NCBI RefSeq assembly: GCF_902713425.1
Contig: NC_081211.1
Location: forward strand, 12,308,264-12,372,263
Direction: 5' to 3'
DNA length: 64,000 nucleotides
Source: Acipenser ruthenus
Lineage: Eukaryota; Chordata; Actinopteri; Acipenseriformes; Acipenseridae
The notes under the pieces are model-generated. The model saw only the letters and a program-made list of their open reading frames with translations. It had not been told where the DNA came from and did no database searches. The position numbers and the translations under genes are program-made. Positions 22,740 through 32,300 of the stretch are shown here, piece by piece. Each line of letters begins with the position of its first letter. Position 1 is the first letter of the stretch.

Positions 22740-23135
22740 ATTATATACGTCTTCAATGTAATTTTAAACACAACATTCCACGATTTAACGCATTTACAGA
22801 GACAGAATATTGGAATTATCAGCCAAAACTGGGGGATAAAACTGCCTGTGATCAAAGTGGGCAGAAGGGCTGCAAACTTTGCATAAAGTATTTGGGGAAA
22901 AGAAAAAGGATCATCTCTGATTTGCAACGTTTCCATGGTTCAGCCCGGCCCCTGTCGTGTGGCTGGTTAAAACAATGAATTCAGTATTTTTTTTCTTCTG
23001 CTTGGTAATTCAGTCAAGAGACAGCTATAGTAGAGTGGCGCAGCGGAAGCGTGCTGGGCCCATAACCCAGAGGTCCGTGGATCGAAACCAACTTCTGCTA
23101 GTTTGTTTTTCTTCTGTTAGCAAAGTAGTTTTTTT
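22740..23135. repeat. Diverged relic of the array unit, iMet block
   Basis: Clear but diverged similarity to the unit stretch 5653-6050. Shared landmarks include TCTTCAATGTAATTTTAAAC, GGAATATTGGAATT-like text, AACTGGGGGATAAAACTGCC, and the tract before iMet. This points to an older member of the same family beside the homogenised array. Confidence 0.85.
23029..23100 (+). pseudogene. Degenerate initiator tRNA-Met(CAT)
   Basis: Same length and position as the array iMet, and the anticodon arm is intact. Changes are AGTAGAG for AGCAGAG in the acceptor, GTCCGTGG for GTCGATGG, and CCAACTTC for CCATCCTC in the T stem, which disrupt T-stem pairing. Probably a pseudogene. Confidence 0.75.
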
Positions 23136-23619
23136 TTAAATATTAACTGAAGGCAAGACTTCGTATTATATTCGCAATCAAGGAAATGTGCAGATTACTG
23201 GACACATTCAAATCGACACTTGTCCTCTAAAACTTTAAGTTTTTCTATCAAATTAGTTTATTTACAAATGACATTGTTTTCTTTTTTTTTCAATTGTTCC
23301 CAGAAAGACCAAAAGATAGTTCTTGGGAATAGGTCAATACTGCCAGCTGCTGCATATAAGTCATCTCTTGAACTCTTAAAAATTGAGCTCTATAACGTTT
23401 GCGTTGCAAGTTAATTAACAACTGTAACACTCAATCGCGGTTAATCCATGCGTAAATTCAATTCAGTGATTGATTTGTTCACATATTCCAATGCTGTTTT
23501 CAGGATTCCCGCATATTCTGAACATGCACAATGTAATATGGCAATGGAATGACAAGGAAACCACTGCCTTCTTCCCTCTGGTCGTGTATTGTCACGCTGA
23601 CTACTATCCATATGAAAGT

Positions 23620-23680
23620 GCCGCAGTCACCTAAAGGCTAAGGCACTGGCCTCCTAAACTAGGGACTGTGGCTTCGTCAA
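23620..23680 (+). pseudogene. tRNA-Arg(CCT) pseudogene, 3' truncated
   Basis: Resembles vertebrate tRNA-Arg(CCT): CTAAGGCACTGGCCTCCTAA spans the D arm end, anticodon stem and CCT anticodon, and GGGACTGTGG leads into the T arm. The T loop is cut short after GGCTTCG, and no acceptor 3' strand follows. Confidence 0.75.
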
Positions 23681-23753
23681 TGTTTTAAAAACGAACTGTG
23701 TGTATTTATTCTTTGTCTGTGATATGTTTATAGATCTCGAAATGTTACACAAA

Positions 23754-23835
23754 GTAGTCATGGTCAAGTGGATAAGGTGATATGTTTGAAATCCGTTGGT
23801 ATTTCCCCGCGCATGCGCACATCCTGCCGACTACG
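23754..23835 (+). pseudogene. tRNA-Ser(TGA) pseudogene
   Basis: An 82-nt class II tRNA shape. The acceptor GTAGTCA pairs with the terminal CGACTAC region, the anticodon loop contains TTTGAAA with TGA, and a long variable arm includes TTTCCCCGCGCA. The T loop is replaced by GCGCACA-like text, so the B box is lost, and several stems have mismatches. Confidence 0.75.
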
Positions 23836-24029
23836 TGATTCTTTTTTATGTCTTCGTTGTTAATTTTTAAAGGTCTGTTAAGCTTAAAGGTATAAATTAT
23901 TAATGTGAATAAATTAATATGACTTTATTACCCAACTTTGTCATTGAAGACTGGCCAACATTAATTTGGGAGTCACTTTAATTTATTGTGAAGTATCAAA
24001 TGAAACATAAAATATAATCGCAATACAAT

Positions 24030-24290
24030 AAATCTCTGTTTGATCGCTATACAATCAATATGTTGTGTAGGCTAAATTGTATAAATAAACCCCCGGAAAC
24101 ATTCAGATATAAACATGTTAAAAGATGAAATAGTGTGGAATAGAAACAAAGAATTTGATATCGACGTGATTTGAACACGCAACCTTCTAATCTGGAGTCA
24201 GATGCGCACGAAATACAAGCAGAGTCTGTGCTTGTTATACAGTGATAGAGTGCACCGCAAGCATGCCAAACACATGGTAATATGGAGGAT
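24030..24290. repeat. Diverged relic of the array unit, Trp block
   Basis: Matches the unit stretch around 4545-4790: CTCTGTTTGATCGCTATACA, then GATGAAATAGTGTGGAATAG, then the Trp gene region, then GCAAGCATGCCAAAC. The palindromic MITE abuts or interrupts its right end. Confidence 0.85.
24156..24210 (-). pseudogene. tRNA-Trp(CCA) pseudogene, 5' truncated
   Basis: The T arm and anticodon arm (CTCCAGA) of the array Trp gene are recognisable on the minus strand. The acceptor 3' strand is altered (CGATATCA for CGAGGTCA) and the 5' part of the D arm and acceptor is missing. Confidence 0.85.
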
Positions 24291-24869
24291 AATTTGTGCC
24301 TAAATAAAAAAATAAAAAAAATTATAAATTAATTAAATAAATAAATAAATAAATTAAATTATAAATAAATAAAAAATAAATAAAAAACGAAATAAATACA
24401 TAAATAAGTAGAAACTGAAATATATTTAATAATGCATCTATTTATTTATTTATTTCGTTATTTACTTATATATTTATTTATTTGTTTCGCTTTTTATTTC
24501 GCTTTTTATTTCGCTTTTTATTTTGAGCATGATTGACGGTATAGCTCGAAATACAAGGGTGAAAAGATTGTGCCAAAATGAAAAGACGAAATAAATAAAG
24601 ATATAAAAAAACAAAATAAATAAATAAATATAAGTAAATAAATAAAAAAAAAACGAAATAAATACGTAAATAAATAATGAAATAAATAAATAAATAGATA
24701 CATTATTAAATATATTTCAGTTTCTACTTATTTATGTATTTATTTCGTTTTATATTTATTTATTTAGTTATTTATATCTGTATGTATTTATTTCCTTATT
24801 TATTTATTTATTTATTTAGAATTTTATTTATTGATTTATTTTTAATTTTGGCACAAATTATCCTCCATA
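24281..24869. mobile_element. Palindromic AT-rich MITE with TA target duplication
   Basis: TATGGAGGATAATTTGTGCC at the left end is matched by its reverse complement at the right end. The arms, rich in AAAT and ATTT steps, are complementary over much of their length, with an asymmetric centre near 24,525-24,600. Flanking TA dinucleotides suit a Tc1/mariner-type MITE. No transposase is present. The open frames here follow from the tetranucleotide repetition. Confidence 0.8.
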
Positions 24870-25322
24870 AACTGAAACATGACTAGTAAATAAATTAAGT
24901 GAGGGAAAAAATATCAACATCAGATAATTAAAATATTTAACTTGTTTTAAACATTAAAGAAAAGTATGAGCGAAGAAAGCTCGATACATTGATAGTCTCA
25001 TCTTTCGAGCGTGTTTTGGACAAATATATATTCTACCCCCCTCTCTCCACCCTCCCCTCCTGAAACAAAAACGGGACTAAAACCACTGGTTTAACATCAG
25101 CTTGCGGTACCCAAATCAGCACGTCTCCCATCTCGCCATGCTTATCGCTTTTCTTTTGTTTTTTTCTCTCCCATCAAGCCCCATTCCCCGCTTTTTAACC
25201 TCTGCACCGAAAAGAACCACAAACCACATCAATTCCTTCTGGTTTTCCAAAGGACTACAGAATCGTAATACTTAAAGCGACAGTAAGAATTTATACAACC
25301 TGATCATATAGTGCACAGCGCT
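24870..25322. other. No recognisable gene
   Basis: Mixed sequence with a short pyrimidine-rich tract near 25,034-25,060. No RNA gene, transposon end or credible exon seen. Confidence 0.5.
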
Positions 25323-25780
25323 ACACAGTGACAGCTTGTAACAGAGATGCACAGTGACAGCTTGTAACAGAGATACACAGTGACAGCTTGTAACAGAGAT
25401 ACACAGTGACAGCTTGTAACAGAGATATACAGTGACAGCTTGTAACAGAGATACACAGTGACAGCTTGTCACAGAGATACACAGTGACAGCTTGTAACAG
25501 AGATATACAGTGACAGCTTGTAACAGAGATATACAGTGACAGCTTGTCACAGAGATACACAGTGACAGCTTGTAACAGAGATACACAATGACAGCTTGTA
25601 ACAGAGATAAACAGTGACAGCTTGTAACAGAGATACACAGTGACAGCTTGTAACAGAGATACACAGTGACAGCTTGTAACAGAGATATACAGTGACAGCT
25701 TGTAACAGAGATATACAGTGACAGCTTGTAACAGAGATACACAGTGACAGCTTGTAACAGAGATACACAGTGACAGCTTG
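25323..25780. repeat. 26-bp minisatellite, about 17.6 copies
   Basis: The unit reads ACAGTGACAGCTTGTAAC followed by AGAGATAC, repeated with few substitutions (TACA for CACA, TCAC for TAAC). Because 26 is not a multiple of three, long open frames appear in several minus-strand frames (up to 181 codons). They are artefacts of a stop-free unit. Confidence 0.95.
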
Positions 25781-26502
25781 AGAAGTCAAACAGTCTGTAT
25801 GAGAAGACATCGAGCAATGTGGAGGAATGTTTTCTAATGCAGCCTCATTATCCTCATTGCAAAAAGAGCAAACTGGGCCGAGGGCCACACCGGGACAGCG
25901 TGAGTATTCAGAGTAGACTGGAGCAGAAAGGAGGGAAGTTTTCTAAGGGGGCCACATCGCCACACTATGCTAATTGTATCTTTACATTGTATTCTCACTA
26001 GCAGTGAATAAACTCACCCTCACATTAACACAACACTGTTCCTGGCTTTGACTTCACTTTAAATAAATCTTCTCATCACGGTTGTTAAATAACTAAATAA
26101 TAAAGACAGATCATCATACAGATAGCTAATTGAGTTTTTATCAGCTCACTCAGTCTGTCCCTTCATGCCCGTGTCCCATGTGTTACTCCACTTTCTGCTA
26201 CAATGACTTTTACTGTGAGAGGCTGATGAAAGTGGAGCACACGTTTAAAATCAAGGGATTGCATCTTCATTGAACTGATCTTGAACAGCAAAGACTGCAG
26301 TTACTAACACTCACCACAAGAGGGAAACAGGCACTTCTTCAAACCCAATCTGTAGGGGTGTGTTATTTTGGGCTTTACAACACACAGCACCCCTGATTTC
26401 CATAATGTAAAACAGATCACTAAGCATCATATTTTTAAAATTATTTATATTAAAACATTCTTAAATATCCTTCAGCAAACTCAAGGGAATAAGATAGGAG
26501 GC
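25781..26502. other. No gene recognised
   Basis: Unique-looking sequence. A CACCACAAGAGGGA motif near 26,310 recurs downstream of the second V segment near 30,170 (GACCACAAGAGGGA), so a piece of V-segment flank may survive here. No V exon could be read. Confidence 0.4.
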
Positions 26503-26742
26503 TTTGTGTTCCAGTGGCTAAAGAAAAGAGCTTGTAACCAGGAGGTCCCCGCTTCAAATCCCACCTCAGCCACTACTCACTGTGTGACCCTGAGCAAGTC
26601 ACTTAATCTCCTTGTGCTCCGTCTTTCGGGTGAGACGTAATTGTAAGTGATTTTGCAGCTGATGCATAGTTCACACACCCTAGTCTCTGTAAGTCGCCTT
26701 GGATAAAGGCGTCTGCTAAATAAACTAATAATAATAAATAAA
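26503..26742 (+). mobile_element. tRNA-headed SINE with L2-type tail
   Basis: The head has Pol III-like boxes (CAGTGGCTAAAG and the region around TTCAAATCCCACCTC). A central part, CTGTGTGACCCTGAGCAAGT, resembles the MIR/CORE-SINE core. The tail GTAAGTCGCCTTGGATAAAG and GCGTCTGCTAAATAA is shared with the L2 LINEs of this window, followed by ATA-rich repeats. L2 machinery presumably mobilised it. Confidence 0.88.
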
Positions 26743-27081
26743 CAAATAATAAAATAATAAGATAGTATTTCATTGTATTCTTAAGCAATTTCCATTCAAA
26801 CCATCAGATCCAATCCAGCACAGGGTGTACTTATGAAACTACCAAAGAGAAAGCCATAACAGCACTCATTGTATGAAGTAAGGACACAGTAATAAAACAG
26901 GCTGTTACAACACAGCCCCAGACTGACAGCAATCCCAATCACATCATGTTTCTTCTGCCAGTCTAACCCTTCCCATCCCAACCATGCTAAACTGCTAATC
27001 TTGCTCTGTCAGAACACACAGCACCAAGCCTGTGTTTACACCATTGCTGGGCTACAACTGGCTGCTGTGCCAAGGAAGACA

Positions 27082-27089
27082 ATTTGCAT
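27082..27089 (+). promoter_or_regulatory. Immunoglobulin octamer upstream of V segment 1
   Basis: An exact ATTTGCAT lies 97 bases before the leader ATG. This is the Oct-1/Oct-2 site typical of light-chain V promoters. A TATA-like TTTATAG follows near 27,138. Confidence 0.8.
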
Positions 27090-27185
27090 AGAAAAGACAC
27101 TTTGCATTGGCAGCACATGCTTCAGTGCTCTGGGAGTGTTTATAGCCCTGTGAGTTTAACACTTCATGATTGAGAGCTGCCCTTC

Positions 27186-28011
27186 ATGGCAACAGAATCC
27201 ACAACAACAACAACTTTTATCAGCATCTTCATCTGGGCACTTGTCATCTGCACTCAGGGTAAGAATCATTTAGAAAATTTATTTACAAAGAATATCTGTT
27301 TCGGGGACAATTCTTACATAAGTGTTAAAAGTAAAATGGGTGAATGGAAAAAGGATAGTAGGTTTGCTATTTATTGTGTTTCATCATTTAAATAAATATT
27401 TTATTATAATATTCTATTATTATTTATTTCTTAGCAGACACCCTTATCCAGGGCGACTTACAATTGTTACAAGTTATCACATTATTTTTACATACAATTA
27501 CTCATTTATACAGTTGGGTTTTTACTGGAGCAATCTAGGTAAAGTACCTTGCCCAAGGGTACAGCAGCAGTGTCCCTACCTGGGATTTAACCCACGACCC
27601 TCCGGTCAAGAGTCCAGAGCCCTAACCACTACTCCACACTAACCACTGCTGCCCTGAGCCTCTATATTATTATCTATTATTTTCAGAATCCAGTGGACAG
27701 TATACTGTGACAGACTCCAGCAGTGAAATCTGTTCTCCCACGAGACACAGTCGCTCTCAGCTGTAAAGTCAGCAGCGCAGTGTACAATGATTGCTCTGAT
27801 GACTTCCTAGCTTGGTACCAACAGAAACCTGGAGAAGCTCCCAAACTCCTGATCTATTTGGCAAGTACCCTTCAGTCTGGGATCCCAACTCGTTTCAGTG
27901 GCAGTGGATCTGGGACTGACTTCACTCTCACCATCAGTGGAGTCCAGGCTGAATATGCAGGAGATTACTACTGTCAGAGTTACCATGAACCCAGCAGTAG
28001 CAGAGTGTTCA
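27186..28011 (+). pseudogene. Kappa-like immunoglobulin light-chain V segment 1, frame-disrupted
   Basis: The leader exon is 27186-27258: MATES, five Thr, then a hydrophobic core FISIFIWALVICTQ, ending at a GG-GTAAGA donor in phase 1. The intron is 27259-27686 and contains a SINE. The V exon is 27687-28011 after a TTTCAG acceptor. The exon reads ESSGQYTVT and then, in another frame, [13 protein letters not shown], then [34 protein letters not shown] and [10 protein letters not shown]. These give both intradomain Cys, the FR2 Trp and the FR3 glycines of a kappa-type V domain. Compared with the expected TVTQTPAV, two bases are missing in FR1 near 27,710, so the exon cannot be read through. Promoter, splice sites and RSS are all intact, so a recent mutation, an allele or an assembly error is possible. 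The product would be the antigen-binding N-terminal domain of a secreted or membrane light chain. Confidence 0.88.
27412..27659 (-). mobile_element. tRNA-headed SINE with L2-type tail, in the V1 leader intron
   Basis: On the minus strand a tRNA-like head (GTGGTTAGGGCTCTGGACTC, then GTGGGTTAAATCCCA) leads through TTGGGCAAGGTACTTTACC to the tail TAAGTCGCCCTGGATAAGGG and an ATT-rich end. It makes up more than half of the 428-bp leader intron. It belongs to a different subfamily from the SINE at 26,503. Confidence 0.88.
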
Positions 28012-28039
28012 CACAGTGCTACACACCCATACAAAAACC
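28012..28039 (+). promoter_or_regulatory. 12-spacer recombination signal sequence of V1
   Basis: Heptamer CACAGTG (28012-28018, consensus), 12-bp spacer, nonamer ACAAAAACC (28031-28039, consensus apart from its last base or two). A 12-RSS on the V segment is the kappa arrangement and would join to a 23-RSS J segment through RAG1/RAG2. Confidence 0.9.
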
Positions 28040-29662
28040 TCCCTCAGCTGGACTACACAGCGACTGCACTGCTGCAGCTGGGACCTACTGCAGGTGCTGA
28101 GGGTGAAGGCAATGAAACGGGACCCAGCCTGTGGAGGAGCTCAATTGCACACAAACACACTGAGCTCAATAACAACACACACTTACATGTAGGTATGGAT
28201 TCAATATTAGTCTTTTTAAACAAACTGATTTTCTTGCAACTACAGGGTCCTCTAGTAATGTAGTGATGATACCATCTATTCTAAATTCTGAAACATCATT
28301 CAGTTATTCCAAGAATTGTGAAAATGTAACTCCTGTTTTTCATATCTGATTCTCATATGAAGATGTCCATGAATTCTGGGCTGGGTTGCACCAGCTGTGT
28401 GTAAGTTCTTACTCAGCTTAGTTATTGCGTAAGTCTTACTAACTTTAATTGTACACATTCCTACATGGACACTAGTTGCAGCAGGTCAGACAGTTCTAAC
28501 ACAAGGCTTAGTTGTTGTTTAAAATGTATCCACGCCTTTGAGTGGGTGGAATCTATTGGTAGAATCACATTTCCAGACGGCTCGGCAGCTGTTGCTGCTT
28601 CTCTTTCATGCTGATTTTAACAGAGTTTTTCGGCGTCAGCATATCTTATGAGGCCGCATACATCCTCTTGACAGTTAAGATATTGACATTGATGCCGTTT
28701 TAGACAAGAGAATATTCTGATCACTGATTATGTGTGTGTATATAATAGGTGAAATGTGAATACAAATAAAAATGTATTGACTGAAATGTACAATTCTTCA
28801 TTCATATCACTGTCACATGTCATGTATATTTATAACACATTCATAATATTCACTTGAATTCCCTACATCACAGACTCCCCACTAATTCAGTCTCATTCCA
28901 AATGAAAGAAAGCTGGTTTGTTCCAATCTTTCTCAAAACAACATGTCAATACAAGAGCCATGTGTTTCTCAGTGAGCTGGGATTGCCATGGCAATGGAGT
29001 GTGATCAGTCACTGTGTGTGCCCTTTCACACACATCAATCAATCAATCAATCAAGAAATCAATCCATGAGTTTTCTACCTTTTCCCCTGGCTTGTTAAAT
29101 ATTAGCATGATTGAAATCATGAAAACGCACTCGTAGCAGTTCAAGGTACATCTTGGAAAGGCCTGTGAAAGACAGTGAAGTAGATGTTCCATTTAGAAGA
29201 GTAAGAAGCTGTCAAAATGAGAACAATGAAAAGAAACATGACAGGTCCATTACTTGTACAGCAGCAGCAACACATGGGAAGGTATAACACTAGGGTTAGG
29301 GGTAAGGCACTACATACCCTTTAATTCTCAATAGGATTGAAATAATGACACAAACACAAACATTCTTGTCAGTTTAGACAGACACACAGATTAGACAGCA
29401 GTGATATACTGAGAGCTTTGACTGGGGGAAAAATAGAAGAAAACAGTAAAAGTGGCCCAACCCTATGAAGCCCCACTGGTGCTCACGGCTCAGATCTCAT
29501 CTAACTGCCTGGGACAGGATTTGTATAAAGGAAGGTGCTTTGCATACCTGTGCCTGCCTCACTGCTCTACACAACAGCTAGAATAACTGCACTGCTCCAT
29601 TGCTCAGGGTTTTTAAAGCTGACAGTTCAGCCCTTTCACAGTCACTGAGACACACAGAGAAC
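28040..29662. other. V1-V2 interval without recognised gene
   Basis: Contains a small (TCAA)n-type tract at about 29,034-29,060. Upstream of V2, a TATA-like GTATAAAG (about 29,521) and a near-octamer CTTTGCAT (about 29,538, one base off consensus) may be remnants of its promoter. Confidence 0.5.
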
Positions 29663-30111
29663 ATGGCTTCACTGGGGCTCCTCCTCTGCACACTGGCACT
29701 CTTTGCTCATGGTAAGAAATCCTCATTATTATTAATTATTATTAATATCAGCGCTTCCTCAGCACACAGTGGAATGCAGTTAATGGACGAGGCTGTTGAC
29801 TCGGTGAGTTGATGTTCTTTGTTTTTATTTTCAAAATCCAGCAGTCAGATTGTCCTGACTCAGAGTCCCACAGTGGAGTCTCTATAGGAGGGAGTGTCAC
29901 TCTGAACTGCAGATCCAGTAGCTCTGGTTTTACCAGCAGTCTAGCCTGGTCTCTGCAGAAACCCGGAGAAGCTCCTAAACTCCTCTTCTCTTCACAGAAT
30001 AGCCGAGTCTCTGGAGCTCCAGCTCCATTCACTGACAGCAGGTCAAGAACAAACTTCATGCTGACCATCAGTGGAGTCCAGGCTGAAGATGCAGGAGATC
30101 ACTACTGTTAG
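29663..30111 (+). pseudogene. Kappa-like V segment 2, pseudogene
   Basis: The leader exon is 29663-29711 (MASLGLLLCTLALFAHG) with a GTAAGA donor. The V-like exon is about 29834-30111: ESSSQIVLTQSPTVESL, then [31 protein letters not shown], and [16 protein letters not shown]. Defects are an acceptor position that reads TTTCAA where V1 has TTTCAG, a frame change in FR1 just after VESL, a TAG directly after the second conserved Cys (30109-30111), and no RSS heptamer downstream. It is a dead relative of V1 in the same orientation, about 2.5 kb away. Confidence 0.88.
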
Positions 30112-31018
30112 CAGCACTATAGCTTCCATTAATTTGACCTCCGAGAGACACACTGCAGATATTAATAATGACCACAAGAGGGAGCCAGAGCACCACTGCT
30201 GTCCATAATGTAATAACACAGTAATAAGACAATTGAAATAGGCAGTATTTACCTCCCCAGTCAGCCCAGTTCTCTCATTGTTAACACAAGGCTCCTCACA
30301 CCGAGTCATCTAAACACTACAATGTGGTCTGTGTCTGGAGGAAGGAGCTGCTCACAGTGATGCATGCTGGGAAACACTGGCTCTAATATCTCATATATTC
30401 ATTCCCCTTTGATTCCAGTAATAAGACAGGTTATTACAGCAGAACTGCATAGGCCTACTGAAGGCTTTTCTTAAGTTAAAGTAAGTACTAATCATGGGAT
30501 TATGAAATAGAGCTTGTGTTAAACAAAGCAAGGAGCACACCAGCTAGTGTTGAATAGTTATCCACAGCATAGAAATGTTTGGAAATAAGCACACTCGTAA
30601 ATGCAGCATGCTGGAAAATAAAGCTGCCTCTTTTTGGCTCGCTTATTTCAAACAAGAAAACATGACATTGTTTCCAGTTCATTCGTATGCACACACATTT
30701 ACACAGACACAGCACAAGCACAAACATGAGGCTTCCAAATTAAAACACACACACAACGAAACACCAACAGTGCTCTGCTTTTGTCAACAAACCTGCTCCC
30801 ATCAAATGTTTGTACCATCGATACAGAATTAATAAGGTATGACATTTCACAGGTCTGAGATTCTGGCAAACTTCCAACATGTGATGTTTATCGGTACCAG
30901 ATGTTGAAATGTTGACGGTTGTGTGCAATGAGACATGGTTAAGGCTGGGCGCTGGAAGTGTCGTCAGTGGGGACATTTGATACCTTGAAGTAGAGGGAGT
31001 GACAGACCCTTCACCTTC
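30112..31018. other. No gene recognised
   Basis: Flank of V2 with a CA-rich stretch near 30,690-30,760. Short open frames on both strands have no recognisable content. Confidence 0.5.
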
Positions 31019-31083
31019 AGTTCCATGGTGTACTGGTTAGCACTCTGAATCCAGAGATCCCAGTTCAAATCTCGGTGGAACCT
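31019..31083 (+). pseudogene. tRNA-Gln(CTG) pseudogene
   Basis: Begins AGTTCCATGGTG and ends TCAAATCTCGGTGGAACCT, matching both ends of vertebrate tRNA-Gln. About 7 bases are missing in the 5' anticodon stem (GCACTCTGAATCCAG), so the anticodon arm cannot form normally. Confidence 0.8.
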
Positions 31084-31308
31084 GAGGTTTTACCTTCTTT
31101 AAAAAAAAGTGAATTTGCCATGAATGTTTCTGGAACTGAAGCATGCGATCAATCAAGTGAAATGAATGCAGATTTCCATGTCTGAGGTGGGAAATGCATG
31201 TTTTGTTTCATTTGCAGAAATGTCCCATAGTTCATTTTGGAGTGGTGCATGGTATGGGAAATACATTACCATGCTGAAAGCCTCTGCCGCATGTTTGAAG
31301 TGACGCGG

Positions 31309-31340
31309 GGCACCGTGGCTTAGATGGGCAAAGCATAACT
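31309..31340 (+). pseudogene. tRNA-Thr 5' fragment
   Basis: GGCACCGTGGCTTAG followed by TGGGCAAAGC resembles the acceptor and D arm of vertebrate tRNA-Thr. Nothing beyond the D arm aligns. Confidence 0.5.
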
Positions 31341-31370
31341 GACGAAACTTAGAGCAGAAAATGTTTCTTG

Positions 31371-31400
31371 GTCTCTGTGGCAAAGTGGTTAACAGTGTGC
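31371..31400 (+). pseudogene. tRNA-Asn 5' fragment
   Basis: GTCTCTGTGGCAAAGTGGTT resembles the 5' end of tRNA-Asn (acceptor and D arm). The rest is absent. Confidence 0.5.
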
Positions 31401-32300
31401 AGGTGCAGGTGATCAATAATGAGACTGACATGGACAATCCAGGTGCAGTGAAGGTTTATAACACTAGATCTACTGGAGCGGTCTTTTTGGCGCATCGCAG
31501 TTTTTAAATGCATTTTTCTCCACTGATTTGGCAGCGAGGCACCTGGGCTTTTTTGACTTTTCCTAAATATATAACATCTCAAACCATCAGTAGATCCAGG
31601 GTTGCAGAAACTCATGGAGATATAATACATTACACCTAGAACTACCGCAGCTGTCATTTTGACTGTCATTGTAAAAACAATGTGTTTGGTTTAGTGCTGC
31701 TGAACTTGAGAGCTTCGCGCTTGTGTTGAATAGCTACAGGAGATATTTTCACACGTGATTTATCTATCAACAGCTGCAAAAATACTTATTTATTTTCTAT
31801 TTTAAAAAATACGTACTTTCAAGTTAAAATGAATAGACCAATACAACACAAGACTGCACAGCAAGTCTTAGGCCTCATTATATTGAAAAACAAACAAAAC
31901 AAGGTTACTTAATAATAGTGCACCAAACCAGCTATTGCAAGACTGGAAACGGAAATTACCATTGAGTAGCTAACAGAGTCAAACTCAGGCACAAAATAAA
32001 ATGTAAACAGAAAACACTTGTATAAAACAGTCAAACAAACAAATCTCGGGCACTATTTTCTATTGCTTCACAGTCAAAAGTCGTCTCTGAGCTGCTAAAA
32101 CCACTCTGTTTTATGGGAGGCTGTGTGCTAAGGGCGAGAAGTAAATGGTAAAAAGTGAAAGTAGTGTGAGCCAGTGGAATTTTTTGATTTTTGATTTTAT
32201 CAGATGTTGACAATAATCCTGTATTTTCTTTAAATGCGGAATGCAATTAGCTGATATGTAAAAAGCATGAACACATGAATGGTGTCTATTCCTATCAGAG
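31401..32300. other. No gene; possible DNA-transposon remnant
   Basis: Two similar direct motifs, CACTAGATCTACTGGAGC (about 31,462) and ACCTAGAACTACCGCAGC (about 31,635), flank about 170 bases and recall piggyBac-type end sequences. The assignment is weak. The remainder is AT-rich and unrecognised. Confidence 0.3.

Noticed and set aside
25323-25780. Regularly spaced repeat considered as a CRISPR array
   Set aside because: Units are directly adjacent without unique spacers, and the surroundings are plainly eukaryotic. The same applies to the 34-bp and 44-bp repeats.
25272-25888. Minus-strand frames of 181, 113 and 105 codons with a repeating ISVTSCHC-like peptide
   Set aside because: Product of the 26-bp tandem repeat, with the same text in more than one frame.
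30353-30381. CACAGTG followed 12 bases later by AAACACTGG as a possible recombination signal
   Set aside because: The nonamer is poor and the site is about 240 bp from the V2 exon end with no coding sequence abutting the heptamer.
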